DNA from: Bacillota bacterium
GTDB lineage: Bacteria > Bacillota > Clostridia > Acetivibrionales > JAEXSP01
Length of the DNA: 64,000 nt
NCBI GenBank assembly: GCA_023453795.1
Contig: JAEXSP010000030.1
Span: 1-64,000 of the forward strand
Direction of reading: 5' to 3'
Part shown: piece after piece, positions 25,242 to 32,839 of the stretch
Numbering within the stretch: position 1 is the stretch's first letter
Layout of the letters: each line of letters starts with the position of its first letter
Program-made: the position numbers and the translations under genes
Notes under the pieces: model-generated
Databases searched by the model: none
The model's input: only the letters and a program-made list of their open reading frames with translations
Told to the model about the DNA's origin: nothing

Positions 25242-27005
25242 TTGTCTAAATTCAGTAATTGGACAAAAAGTGTCCTGCTTTTTCATGAACCTAAAAAGAA
25301 GGATGAAGGATTTATTCTTGAGGAAACCCCAAGGGAAAAGAAGTACATGGAGGAAGAAAAAATACAGGAATCCCCGGAACTAAAAAGAAAAAATGATGGG
25401 GCTTTCATTAAAAAGGTATTTCATAAGGAAAATGACGGGGATAATAAAAAGGAACAAAGTGGACCTAAAAAAGGTGATATAAGCAAAAGACTTTCTGATA
25501 ACATGGACTACATAAAGAAGGCTTATACTATACCTACCAATGGGGATATAATTTTGAGGGAATTTGATATTATCATCAAAAGTAAGGCAATACCTGCATT
25601 TATTGTATTTTTTGACGGAATGACAGACAGGAAGGTCATTAACGATAACATACTCCAACCCTTGATGTTTTTGGCAGATCCGGATATAAAAGGCGATGAG
25701 AAGAGCATTTCCGATTACATCATGACTCATATACTGCCTCATAATCAGGTTAATGAGGTAAAAGAATACGAAAAAGTCATAGATGAAGTCAATTTTGGGG
25801 GCTGTGGATTATTCATAGACGGAATTGATTCGGCTTTTGCAGCGGATGTCAAGGGTTGGGAGCACAGAGGGGTCGAGCGGCCCAATACTGAACTGGTAAT
25901 CCGTGGACCGCAGGAGGGCTTTACAGAAATTCTGCGTGCGAATACGGCTCTTATCAGAAAAAGGATGAAGGATGAAGACCTTATAGTTGAAAATATTGAA
26001 GTAGGCAGGAGAAGCAAGACCCCATGCTCTATTTTATATGTAAAGGATATAGTTAATGACTCCCTTGTCAAAGAAGTCAGAAGAAGGATAAAGAGCATTA
26101 AGGTGGACTACCTTAGTGATTCAGGGGAGCTTGAACAATTTATTGAGGACAGTACCTTCATACCTGCACCTCAAATAATCGCTACCGAGCGCCCGGACAG
26201 GGTTGCTTCAATGCTTGAAGACGGGAAGGTAGCCGTTATTGTTAACGGAAGCCCATTTGCACTGGTTCTGCCAACAACCTTCCATGAGTTCATACATTCG
26301 TCTGAGGATGCTTTTTTAAGGTTTCCTTATGCAAATATGCTTAGGTTTGTCAGGATTGTTGCATTAATAACATCCCTACTTCTCCCGGGACTATACATCG
26401 CAATAACCAACTTCCACCAGGAAATGATACCGACTGATCTTTTAATCGCAATAGAGGCTGCCCGTGAAAAGGTTCCGTTCCCTTCCGTAGTAGAAATACT
26501 CATGATGGAGTTTTCATTTGAACTCATAAGGGAAGCAGGAATAAGGATACCAGGGCCTATAGGGCCGACCTTGGGCATTGTCGGTGCGTTAATACTTGGA
26601 CAAGCAGCTGTTGCAGCAAATATCGTAAGCCCAATATTGATTATTGTGGTTGCCGTAACAGGAATAGGGTCCTTTGCAATACCAAACTTTGCACTTTCAT
26701 TTGCTTTTAGGGTGCTTCGGTTTGGATATATCATATTAGGTGCAATTGCAGGATTTTTGGGAATAACAGCGGGGCTTTTCTTCCAGGGAATCTGGCTTGT
26801 CAGGTCAAAATCCTTTGGGGTACCGTTTATGGTTCCATTTGGGCCTAAAACCGTGGGTGGGTTTGTGGATGCAATAACAAGAGGGCCTATATGGCAGCAA
26901 GAAAAACGTCCTGATTATATGAACACCAAGGATAGCAGCAAACAGCCCGAAATAAGCAGGGGCTGGATCAAGAAAGACACGGAGGATCGAGATGAAGGGA
27001 AATGA
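25242..27005 (+). CDS. Spore germination receptor subunit A (GerA family)
   Basis: A GerA-type protein of about 587 residues: a hydrophilic N-terminal region (to about 330) with charged Lys/Glu-rich start, the family segments FFDGMTDRKVIND and RGPQEGFTEILRANTALIRKR, then a membrane part with several helices from about 370 to 550 (including GLYIAITNFHQEMIP). It sits in the spore inner membrane and with the B and C subunits forms a germinant receptor. TTG at 25242 is preferred as the start, because AAGGAG (25228-25233) overlaps the earlier GTG at 25233 and is spaced eight bases from the TTG. The 3' end overlaps the B gene by 14 bases. The germinant is unknown. Confidence 0.93.
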   Translation: MSKFSNWTKSVLLFHEPKKKDEGFILEETPREKKYMEEEKIQESPELKRKNDGAFIKKVFHKENDGDNKKEQSGPKKGDISKRLSDNMDYIKKAYTIPTNGDIILREFDIIIKSKAIPAFIVFFDGMTDRKVINDNILQPLMFLADPDIKGDEKSISDYIMTHILPHNQVNEVKEYEKVIDEVNFGGCGLFIDGIDSAFAADVKGWEHRGVERPNTELVIRGPQEGFTEILRANTALIRKRMKDEDLIVENIEVGRRSKTPCSILYVKDIVNDSLVKEVRRRIKSIKVDYLSDSGELEQFIEDSTFIPAPQIIATERPDRVASMLEDGKVAVIVNGSPFALVLPTTFHEFIHSSEDAFLRFPYANMLRFVRIVALITSLLLPGLYIAITNFHQEMIPTDLLIAIEAAREKVPFPSVVEILMMEFSFELIREAGIRIPGPIGPTLGIVGALILGQAAVAANIVSPILIIVVAVTGIGSFAIPNFALSFAFRVLRFGYIILGAIAGFLGITAGLFFQGIWLVRSKSFGVPFMVPFGPKTVGGFVDAITRGPIWQQEKRPDYMNTKDSSKQPEISRGWIKKDTEDRDEGK

Positions 27006-28107
27006 TATCGTAATAGGCCGCTGGGAGGCAGCAAGTGTTATTATTAATGCTGTTATTGGGCAGGTGATATTGAATTTTCCCCGTTCAATGGCTGAAATAG
27101 GCGGCAACGCAGGGTGGATCATAGCTATATATATAAGTATTCTGGCTTTCCTGGGCTTTTACCTCATACAGAAGCTTTATTTCAGGTTTGAAGGTAAGGA
27201 TCTGTTGGAAATAGGCGAAATTGTAGGCGGAAGTATCGGTAGAATAGTCATAGGTGTAATCCTTTTGGCTCAATTTGTATTAGCTGTGTCAATTCTTCTC
27301 CGTGAATTCAGTGAAGATTTCAAGGTCATATCCCTTGAGGCATCTCCGATAAGCTTCGTTTCACTCTTCTTCATTGCAGGAATGATAATGGGGGCATATG
27401 CGGGATTAGAAGCAATTGTGCGTTTTTCAGCTATTGCTGTACCGATTGTCATTATTGCTTATATCTTGATCCTCATTGGAGTTGCCCCGGATTTTGACTA
27501 TATGAATTTATTCCCGATCTTGGGCACAGGGGCTTTTAATATTTTTGGTGCAGGGTTTCTCAGGATATCCTCGTTTTCTTCAATTGTAATACTGTTCATG
27601 GTGTATCCGTCAATAAAGACACATAAGATTTTTAAAGGAGCAGGCTACCTCGGGATAGGTATATCCGCTTTTTTTCTTATTTCATCCTCTTTGGTCTACC
27701 TTCTTGTATTCAGATACAAGTATGCCTTAGAAAACTTTTTGCCCATATTCCAGCTTTCCAGACTGATCAATTATGGCAGGTTTTTTCAGAGAATTGAGTC
27801 TGTTTTTCTTCTTACATGGGCGATGGTAGCCTTTATGTATTTGTCTGTGTCTTTCTACTTTACTATTTACATTTTCAAGAAAACTTTCAGATTGAAATAT
27901 ATAAAGCCTCTTATCTTTCCGTTTGCAATATTGATTTTTGCACTCAGTATGCTTCCGGAAAATTTGATGTCCGCGATCAGTATTGAAAGCATGTTTTTCA
28001 GAAGTGCAGCATGGACTGTTCCTTTCGGTGTGGTTATAGTTCTTCTTGTAATAGCCAGATATGTAAAAAGGGACAGTAATAAAAAGAATGGGAGGCGAAT
28101 CAGTTGA
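26992..28107 (+). CDS. Spore germination receptor subunit B (GerB, permease-like)
   Basis: A 371-residue membrane protein with about ten transmembrane helices, of the GerB branch of the amino acid-polyamine-cation (APC) transporter superfamily. Conserved features include VIINAVIGQVILNFPRSMAE at the N-terminus and RLINYGRFFQRIESVFLLTW near residue 260. Subunit B is thought to bind the germinant, and mutations in it change specificity in Bacillus. It overlaps gerA upstream and the gerC start downstream, so the three are translated together. Residues that would reveal the ligand cannot be read by eye. Confidence 0.93.
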   Translation: MKGNDIVIGRWEAASVIINAVIGQVILNFPRSMAEIGGNAGWIIAIYISILAFLGFYLIQKLYFRFEGKDLLEIGEIVGGSIGRIVIGVILLAQFVLAVSILLREFSEDFKVISLEASPISFVSLFFIAGMIMGAYAGLEAIVRFSAIAVPIVIIAYILILIGVAPDFDYMNLFPILGTGAFNIFGAGFLRISSFSSIVILFMVYPSIKTHKIFKGAGYLGIGISAFFLISSSLVYLLVFRYKYALENFLPIFQLSRLINYGRFFQRIESVFLLTWAMVAFMYLSVSFYFTIYIFKKTFRLKYIKPLIFPFAILIFALSMLPENLMSAISIESMFFRSAAWTVPFGVVIVLLVIARYVKRDSNKKNGRRIS

Positions 28108-29420
28108 AATTATCACTAAAAATTATTCTGCTGGTATTGCTGGCTTGTTTATCTTTTACAAACCTTACCGGGTGTTATGACAGCAGAGAGATAGATGAGA
28201 TGAGCTATGTCGTAGCAGTTGGACTTGATAAAGGCACTACAAATGCGCTTAGACTCACTCTTCAATACGCCATACCAATTGCGACCGGAGGTGGCGGCGG
28301 CGGCGGCGGCGGAGGCGGAGAACCATCCAAATCCGTTGGAAATGTAACAATAGAGTGTCCTTCGCTGCTCTCAGGAATTACACTTGTAAATAGTTCCATC
28401 GCCAAAAAAATAGACTTGACGCATGCAAAGGTGGTTGTTTTTTCTAAGGAACTGGCGGAAAGTGGTGATATGATCGGATATCTGCATGGAATGACGAAGA
28501 GCAGACAGTTCAGGCCTACATTGTATATTGCTGTTTCGCGTTCTTCTGCCCAGGAGTATATTGAATCTATCAAGCCTGTACAGGAAGCGGATCCTTCGAA
28601 GTATTACGAAATGAAATTCAGTGCTTACAAGTATACCGGGTTTACCGGGGACACTACTTTATATCGGTTCTATTCTGCAGGAGTATCGAGTACGCAGGAA
28701 CCTGTTGCAACACTTGTAGGTGTAAATGATGACAAATCCACTAAAGACTTTGCAAATGATAAGTCTACTTATAGAGAAAAAGGAAGATCAAGGCCCTTAG
28801 TAGGGGATTATAAGGCAGGAGAGGTCCCTAGAATAGGCGACGTAAGCGGCGAGACTATGGGACTTGCGGCTTTTTCAGGGGCTAAAATGGTTGGCGAACT
28901 GGACGGAAGGGAGACCACATACTATTTAATGTGTGCAAACAATTTTGATGGTTCCTCCTTTACAATTCCTGATCCAGTAAATGAAAGGTTTAATGTCATC
29001 ATAAGTGTCAAAAAAAGTAGATCGCCTTCATATAAGATTGATTTAAACGGCGGCAAGCCCATAATTAATATTAAACTGTTATTTGAAGGCGATTACCAAG
29101 CGGTTCAGAGCGGAGTAAACTATGAAAGCGATAAAAACAGAGCTTTTTTTGAAAAGACTGTAGAAAACTTCATAAAAAAGGGAATAGAGCAGTTTCTGAA
29201 TAAAACCTCAAAGGAGTTTAAAACTGATATATGCGGGTTTGGAAGGTATGCGAAAATTAAGTTTCTTACATGGCAGGAATGGCATAAATATGATTGGTTC
29301 AGCAAATACAAAGAGGCTACTTTTAACGTGAGTGTGGACTTCAAAGTAAGAAGGCCGGGACTTACAATCAGAACCTCTGAGTTTATCGGTACTTCAGAGG
29401 AAGGAAGTGGGAAGAAATGA
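28104..29420 (+). CDS. Spore germination receptor subunit C lipoprotein (GerC)
   Basis: A 438-residue Ger(x)C-family lipoprotein. The signal sequence ends in the lipobox LTGC (Cys near residue 22), followed by YDSREIDEMSYVVAVGLDKG, the family signature. It lies on the outer face of the spore inner membrane and is needed for receptor function. The start is TTG at 28104, with GGGAGG upstream, and overlaps the gerB stop. An insertion of 11 consecutive glycines near residue 62-72, encoded by a GGN repeat, lies where the family has a short loop. The stop overlaps the ATG of a small membrane-protein gene. Confidence 0.93.
   Translation: MKLSLKIILLVLLACLSFTNLTGCYDSREIDEMSYVVAVGLDKGTTNALRLTLQYAIPIATGGGGGGGGGGGEPSKSVGNVTIECPSLLSGITLVNSSIAKKIDLTHAKVVVFSKELAESGDMIGYLHGMTKSRQFRPTLYIAVSRSSAQEYIESIKPVQEADPSKYYEMKFSAYKYTGFTGDTTLYRFYSAGVSSTQEPVATLVGVNDDKSTKDFANDKSTYREKGRSRPLVGDYKAGEVPRIGDVSGETMGLAAFSGAKMVGELDGRETTYYLMCANNFDGSSFTIPDPVNERFNVIISVKKSRSPSYKIDLNGGKPIINIKLLFEGDYQAVQSGVNYESDKNRAFFEKTVENFIKKGIEQFLNKTSKEFKTDICGFGRYAKIKFLTWQEWHKYDWFSKYKEATFNVSVDFKVRRPGLTIRTSEFIGTSEEGSGKK
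28286..28318 (+). repeat. GGN trinucleotide repeat encoding 11 glycines in gerC
   Basis: Eleven successive glycine codons, six of them GGC in a row, within an otherwise AT-rich gene. Length changes would stay in frame. Confidence 0.95.
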
Positions 29421-29593
29421 GTCTTGGAAAGCTTCTGATATTCATTTTGTTAATATGGATATGCATACGAACCGGAAGTTATGCCGGATGGACATGGAAA
29501 CAGAAAAACAGGATCGGGTCTATAATGCTGTATATACTTGCTGTTTCAATTATTGTAATACCTATTTATGCAATGTATTTCAGGAGCAGATAA
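29417..29593 (+). CDS. 58-residue membrane protein at the end of the germination operon
   Basis: ATG at 29417 overlaps the gerC stop as ATGA, with GGGAAGAA upstream. The product has two predicted helices (LLIFILLIWICIR near 6-18 and IMLYILAVSIIVIPIYAMYF near 36-55) joined by a basic loop containing GWTWKQKNRIG, and it ends in FRSR. Tight coupling, two clean hydrophobic spans and a positively charged loop argue for a real gene. It is a candidate for the fourth, small 'D-type' subunit described for some Bacillus germinant receptors, which also has two membrane helices; that assignment is inference. Confidence 0.75.
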   Translation: MSLGKLLIFILLIWICIRTGSYAGWTWKQKNRIGSIMLYILAVSIIVIPIYAMYFRSR

Positions 29594-29681
29594 ATTTATT
29601 TTGGTCAACAGCAGAAAAGCTGGGAACAGGATCGTTGCAAGACCAGGGATTGCCGAACCTACAGTGCCCGGCTTATTATTT

Positions 29682-29732
29682 TGCCTCATGAGGCAGTAAA
29701 ACTTAACAAATGAACAATCTGTGTGTTAGAAT
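29682..29732 (+). promoter_or_regulatory. Palindrome and promoter upstream of dusB
   Basis: A perfect 14-base palindrome TGCCTCATGAGGCA (29682-29695) precedes TTAACA (29703-29708) and TAGAAT (29727-29732), spaced 18 bases. The palindrome could be an operator or the end of the germination operon transcript. Confidence 0.55.
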
Positions 29733-29752
29733 ACTGTATTGGGAGGGAATAA

Positions 29753-30718
29753 ATGAAAATAGGAAATGTAGAATTGGAAAATAACATATTTCTTGCACCA
29801 ATGGCAGGAGTGACTGACATGCCTTTCAGGATACTTTGCAGGGAACAGGGGTGCGGATTGGTATATACGGAAATGGTAAGTGCGAAGGGAATGCACTATA
29901 ATGATGCCAAAAGTGAGAAGCTGACCGAAATAGATGAAAGGGAAATGCCTGCCGGGGTACAGATTTTCGGCTCTGATCCGGTAATAATGGCCGGTATCGC
30001 AGAAAGGCTGAACAGATCTAAAGCAAGCATTGTTGATATCAATATGGGGTGTCCGACACCGAAAATTACCAAAAACGGTGAAGGGAGCGCACTCATGCTT
30101 AGGCCCGAACTTGCCGGTAATATTATTAAAGCGGTTGTTCAGGCTTCAGACAAGCCGGTCACAGTAAAAATAAGAAAAGGTTGGGACGACGAGCATGTAA
30201 ACGCTGTCGAGATAGCAAAAGTTGCTGAGGAAAACGGGGCAAAGGCCATAGCTGTTCATGGCCGTACACGGGAGCAGTTTTACAGCGGGCAGGCAGATTG
30301 GGAAATAATAAGAAAGGTCAAAGAAGCTGTCTCCATCCCTGTTATAGGCAACGGAGACATTTTTAAACCGGAGGATGCCGGACATATGCTGAATCAGACA
30401 GGGTGCGATGCGGTTATGATCGGCCGTGGCGCGCAGGGGAATCCATGGATATTCAAGCGAATATTGCAGTGTCTGGCTTTGGGTGAATTTGCCGCAGAGC
30501 CGGAACCAAAAGATAAAATAGAAATGATTATAAGGCATATGAATATGCTGACAGAACTGAAAGGAATACATATCGGCGTTAAGGAAATGAGGAAGCATAT
30601 TGCCTGGTATATAAAGGGTATGAGAAATTCGACATTTGTAAAGGAAAAGATTTTCAGACTGACTTCAAGAGAAGAGATTATAAGCCTTTTGGAGGAATAT
30701 GCTTTATCTTTGGTATAA
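29753..30718 (+). CDS. dusB: tRNA-dihydrouridine synthase
   Basis: A 321-residue FMN enzyme that reduces uridines in the tRNA D-loop using NADPH. The TIM-barrel motifs are clear: LAPMAGVTDMPFRILC at the N-terminus, VDINMGCPTPKI with the catalytic cysteine near residue 100, VKIRKGWDD, AIAVHGRTREQFYSGQADW, and VIGNGDIF with VMIGRGAQGNPWIF for flavin phosphate binding. Length and motifs match the DusB branch found in Firmicutes. GGGAGG lies before the ATG. A thioesterase gene follows 36 bases downstream and may be co-transcribed. Confidence 0.94.
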   Translation: MKIGNVELENNIFLAPMAGVTDMPFRILCREQGCGLVYTEMVSAKGMHYNDAKSEKLTEIDEREMPAGVQIFGSDPVIMAGIAERLNRSKASIVDINMGCPTPKITKNGEGSALMLRPELAGNIIKAVVQASDKPVTVKIRKGWDDEHVNAVEIAKVAEENGAKAIAVHGRTREQFYSGQADWEIIRKVKEAVSIPVIGNGDIFKPEDAGHMLNQTGCDAVMIGRGAQGNPWIFKRILQCLALGEFAAEPEPKDKIEMIIRHMNMLTELKGIHIGVKEMRKHIAWYIKGMRNSTFVKEKIFRLTSREEIISLLEEYALSLV

Positions 30719-30754
30719 GGCAATTCAAAATATATTTTCTAGGGAGGTTGATTT

Positions 30755-31255
30755 ATGCACGATACTTTGAATCAAGAAATTTACAATATGGACGGCAAGT
30801 CCCCAAAGTTTTCAGAAGTAGAGATGACTGAACTGGTTCTTCCGAATGATACCAATACTTTAGGTAATCTTCTGGGTGGAAGACTTATGCATTGGATTGA
30901 TATTGCAGGAGCAATGGCGGCGTCCAGACATGCAGGTAAAGTTGTTGCAACCGTTGCATTGGACAGCCTTGATTTCAGACATCCTGCCAGAATGGGAGAA
31001 ATGGTAATTCTTAAAGCAAAACTGACATGGGCTGGAAGAACATCAATGGAAGTTTTGGTTAAAGCCTATGCGGAGAATATAAAAACAAGTTCTGTTATAA
31101 TGACCAATAAGGCTTATTTGACTTTTGTTGCACTTGATGATAACGGAAGCCCCACAGCTGTACCGCCTCTGATACCGGAATCTGAAGAGGAAAAAAAGAA
31201 TTTTACGGAGGCTGAGGAGCGTAGGAATGAAAGGCTTAAAAGAAGGAATAAGTAA
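30755..31255 (+). CDS. Acyl-CoA thioesterase (hotdog fold, YkhA/YciA type)
   Basis: A 166-residue single-hotdog acyl-CoA hydrolase. Typical elements are LVLPNDTNTLGNLLGGRLMHWID with the catalytic Asn/Asp region, followed by AGAMAASRHAGKVVATVALDSLDF and the strand VILKAKLTWAGRTSMEV. These enzymes hydrolyse short- to medium-chain acyl-CoAs in the cytosol. A charged C-terminal tail rich in Glu, Arg and Lys ends the chain. GGGAGG precedes the ATG. The substrate chain length is not predictable here. Confidence 0.88.
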   Translation: MHDTLNQEIYNMDGKSPKFSEVEMTELVLPNDTNTLGNLLGGRLMHWIDIAGAMAASRHAGKVVATVALDSLDFRHPARMGEMVILKAKLTWAGRTSMEVLVKAYAENIKTSSVIMTNKAYLTFVALDDNGSPTAVPPLIPESEEEKKNFTEAEERRNERLKRRNK

Positions 31256-31351
31256 TTTTAGTTTTATAAAAACTAAATTTATTTTGTTACGATAATAATG
31301 TTTGTATGATATAATTAAAAAGCTGATACAAAACATTGAAGGTGTGATTAT

Positions 31352-31639
31352 ATGGATGATAAAATTTTTGACCTGCTTACAATAATGCATAATGATATAA
31401 AGGATCTGAAAAATAGAGTGGACTCTATTGATAATAGAGTAAATTCTATTGATAAAAGAGTAGATTCTATTGATAAAAGAGTAAATTCTATTGATAATAC
31501 TGTTATAAAGATGGAAAATGATAACAAGGCGCAATTTGGTGCATTATTTGACGGGTATAAGCAAAACACAGAGCAGCTTAACCGTATTGAAAGTGAAGTC
31601 ACAAAGCACGAAGAATTCATTTTAAAGCGTGTAAAATAA
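31352..31639 (+). CDS. Small heptad-repeat coiled-coil protein
   Basis: A 95-residue soluble protein. After MDDKIFDLLTIMHNDIKDLKN come four near-identical heptads (RVDSIDN, RVNSIDK, RVDSIDK, RVNSIDN), then a further helical stretch ending KHEEFILKRVK. Val and Ile fall at positions a and d, so a parallel coiled coil is expected. Many clostridial proteins of this type are annotated as hypothetical. The ATG follows GAAGGTGTG and the gene has a downstream terminator. The partner and role are unknown. Confidence 0.75.
   Translation: MDDKIFDLLTIMHNDIKDLKNRVDSIDNRVNSIDKRVDSIDKRVNSIDNTVIKMENDNKAQFGALFDGYKQNTEQLNRIESEVTKHEEFILKRVK
31415..31498 (+). repeat. Four 21-base tandem repeats
   Basis: Units AGAGTRRAYTCTATTGATAAW at 31415, 31436, 31457 and 31478, each one heptad. 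They are near-identical at DNA level, so copy number could vary in frame. Confidence 0.95.
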
Positions 31640-31650
31640 AGGTTTACAAT

Positions 31651-31690
31651 AAAAGGGGCGATTAACTTAAAAAGAGTTAATCGCCCCCTT
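31651..31690. terminator. Bidirectional terminator
   Basis: A perfect 13-bp stem GGGGCGATTAACT (31654-31666) / AGTTAATCGCCCC (31674-31686), AAAA on the left and CTTT on the right, between convergent genes. Confidence 0.85.
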
Positions 31691-31703
31691 TACATTTCCC
31701 GAA

Positions 31704-32354
31704 TTAAATTATTCTTTTTGCTCCGATAAAACGAGGTGCAAAGTATGGATTGCTTAGGTCTGTTATCGTAACACCCTGGCTTGAGCTTGCCTGGATGAAT
31801 TTATTCTTTCCTATATAAATGCCTACATGTGACGGGCCTGGCTTATATGTGCTGAAAAAGACCAAATCCCCCGGTTTAAGGCTGCCCCCTGATACCCACG
31901 CTCCGGAACCGTACTGGTCGGCTGCCGTTCTTGCCAGAGCAACATCGTTCTTATTAAAAACATATTGCGTAAAGCCTGAACAGTCAAATCCTGACGGAGA
32001 TGTTCCGCCCCACACGTACGGTACGCCCTGATATTTCTTTGATGCCTCAACTACGACGTCATTTTTTAATTCCTTAGCTGTTTTTGGGCCGACAATACCA
32101 TCAGCAGCAAGATAGTTGTCCTTCTGAAATTTTATGACAGAGCCTTTGGTATTTACCCCGAAATATCCTGTCGGTGCCTTGTCAAGGTAACCAAGAGACC
32201 TAAGATCCTCTTGAAGACCTGTAACTTTGCTGCTATAAACCCCATAATGCAGATTCTCTGAAGCAGGATAATAATCCGCTGCAAAAACCTTTCCTGCAAG
32301 GAAAAATGCAGGTAAAACCATTCCTATCAATAATGCAATTAATTTCTTATTCAT
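31704..32354 (-). CDS. Secreted NlpC/P60 peptidoglycan hydrolase
   Basis: A 216-residue exported cell-wall hydrolase. The signal peptide spans about residues 1-25 (ending KVFA|AD), a peptidoglycan-binding domain 1 about 35-90 (VTGLQEDLRSLGYL, GIVGPKTAKELK), and NlpC/P60 about 100-216. The nucleophile is in SGFDCSGFTQYVF and the His in GPSHVGIYIG. The third triad position, usually His in FIHA, is Gln in FIQASSSQGV. These enzymes cut D-Glu-DAP-type bonds in peptide stems. Start is ATG 32354 after AGGAGG, rather than an upstream in-frame start at 32405 that lacks a signal-peptide context. A c-di-AMP riboswitch lies in the leader, as is common for such hydrolases. Confidence 0.92.
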   Translation of the reverse strand: MNKKLIALLIGMVLPAFFLAGKVFAADYYPASENLHYGVYSSKVTGLQEDLRSLGYLDKAPTGYFGVNTKGSVIKFQKDNYLAADGIVGPKTAKELKNDVVVEASKKYQGVPYVWGGTSPSGFDCSGFTQYVFNKNDVALARTAADQYGSGAWVSGGSLKPGDLVFFSTYKPGPSHVGIYIGKNKFIQASSSQGVTITDLSNPYFAPRFIGAKRII

Positions 32355-32439
32355 GCCAATTACCTCCTCTCTAATGAGCGGCGAATCCCAAAATGCAAAT
32401 TCCAAATCGAAAAGAACGATATTCGCTTAGTATTTTTTC

Positions 32440-32580
32440 AATTTCAATTAGCCGGGCTTTAATTCGCCATTCAAGCCTGCGAGGTTAGTTGACGGGTTCG
32501 GGAAGAGTGGTTTCCCGACCGGCTGTAGAACCGGTTTCACCCCAAAATCTTATCCCCCGCTCCTTTACAGGATTAGGCAA
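32440..32580 (-). promoter_or_regulatory. Cyclic di-AMP riboswitch (ydaO/yuaA) upstream of the NlpC/P60 gene
   Basis: Minus-strand blocks in order: GGAGCGGGGGATAAGA, TTTTGGGGTGAAACC (32533-32543 core), a GC-rich arm, CCCGAACCCG, and CAACTAACCTCGCAGGC (32475-32491). Ends are estimated. No clean terminator is seen between the aptamer and the start codon, so the expression platform is unclear. Confidence 0.92.
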
Positions 32581-32607
32581 AATAATTGAGTCATGACCAT
32601 GGCAAGT

Positions 32608-32637
32608 ATTATAAACAGACTTACTGAGATAAATCAA
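32608..32637 (-). promoter_or_regulatory. Promoter for the riboswitch-NlpC/P60 transcript
   Basis: On minus, TTGATT (32637-32632) and TATAAT (32613-32608) are separated by 18 bases, just upstream of the aptamer. Confidence 0.75.
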
Positions 32638-32787
32638 ATGTAAGTTCTGGAAGGGAGCTTCAATTAACGATGATGAATCAGAATGTAGAATGAGGTATTA
32701 ATGAGTAAGGTAAACCAATTTTGGATAGACTTTTTGTAAATATATAGTGAATAAAAAAGCTTGAGTAATGAAAATAATCCGGTGGAA

Positions 32788-32796
32788 TGGTATAAT
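32788..32796 (+). promoter_or_regulatory. Extended -10 promoter
   Basis: TGGTATAAT at 32788-32796 is a perfect extended -10 about 44 bases upstream of the ATG at 32840. The interval 32640-32787 shows nothing else. Confidence 0.6.
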
Positions 32797-32839
32797 CAAT
32801 TATTAGCAGTTACGCACAAAATACCCGGGAGAAGTATAG

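Noticed and set aside
29407..29691. 94-residue open frame after gerC
   Set aside because: It is in a different frame from the coupled 58-residue membrane protein, its composition is odd (many Cys and Met) and it has no ribosome site.
31415..31498. CRISPR-like repeats
   Set aside because: The units are contiguous 21-base coding repeats without spacers.
31043..31620. Long minus-strand frames opposite the coiled-coil gene
   Set aside because: They mirror the 21-base repeats of the real gene and have repetitive, implausible sequence.
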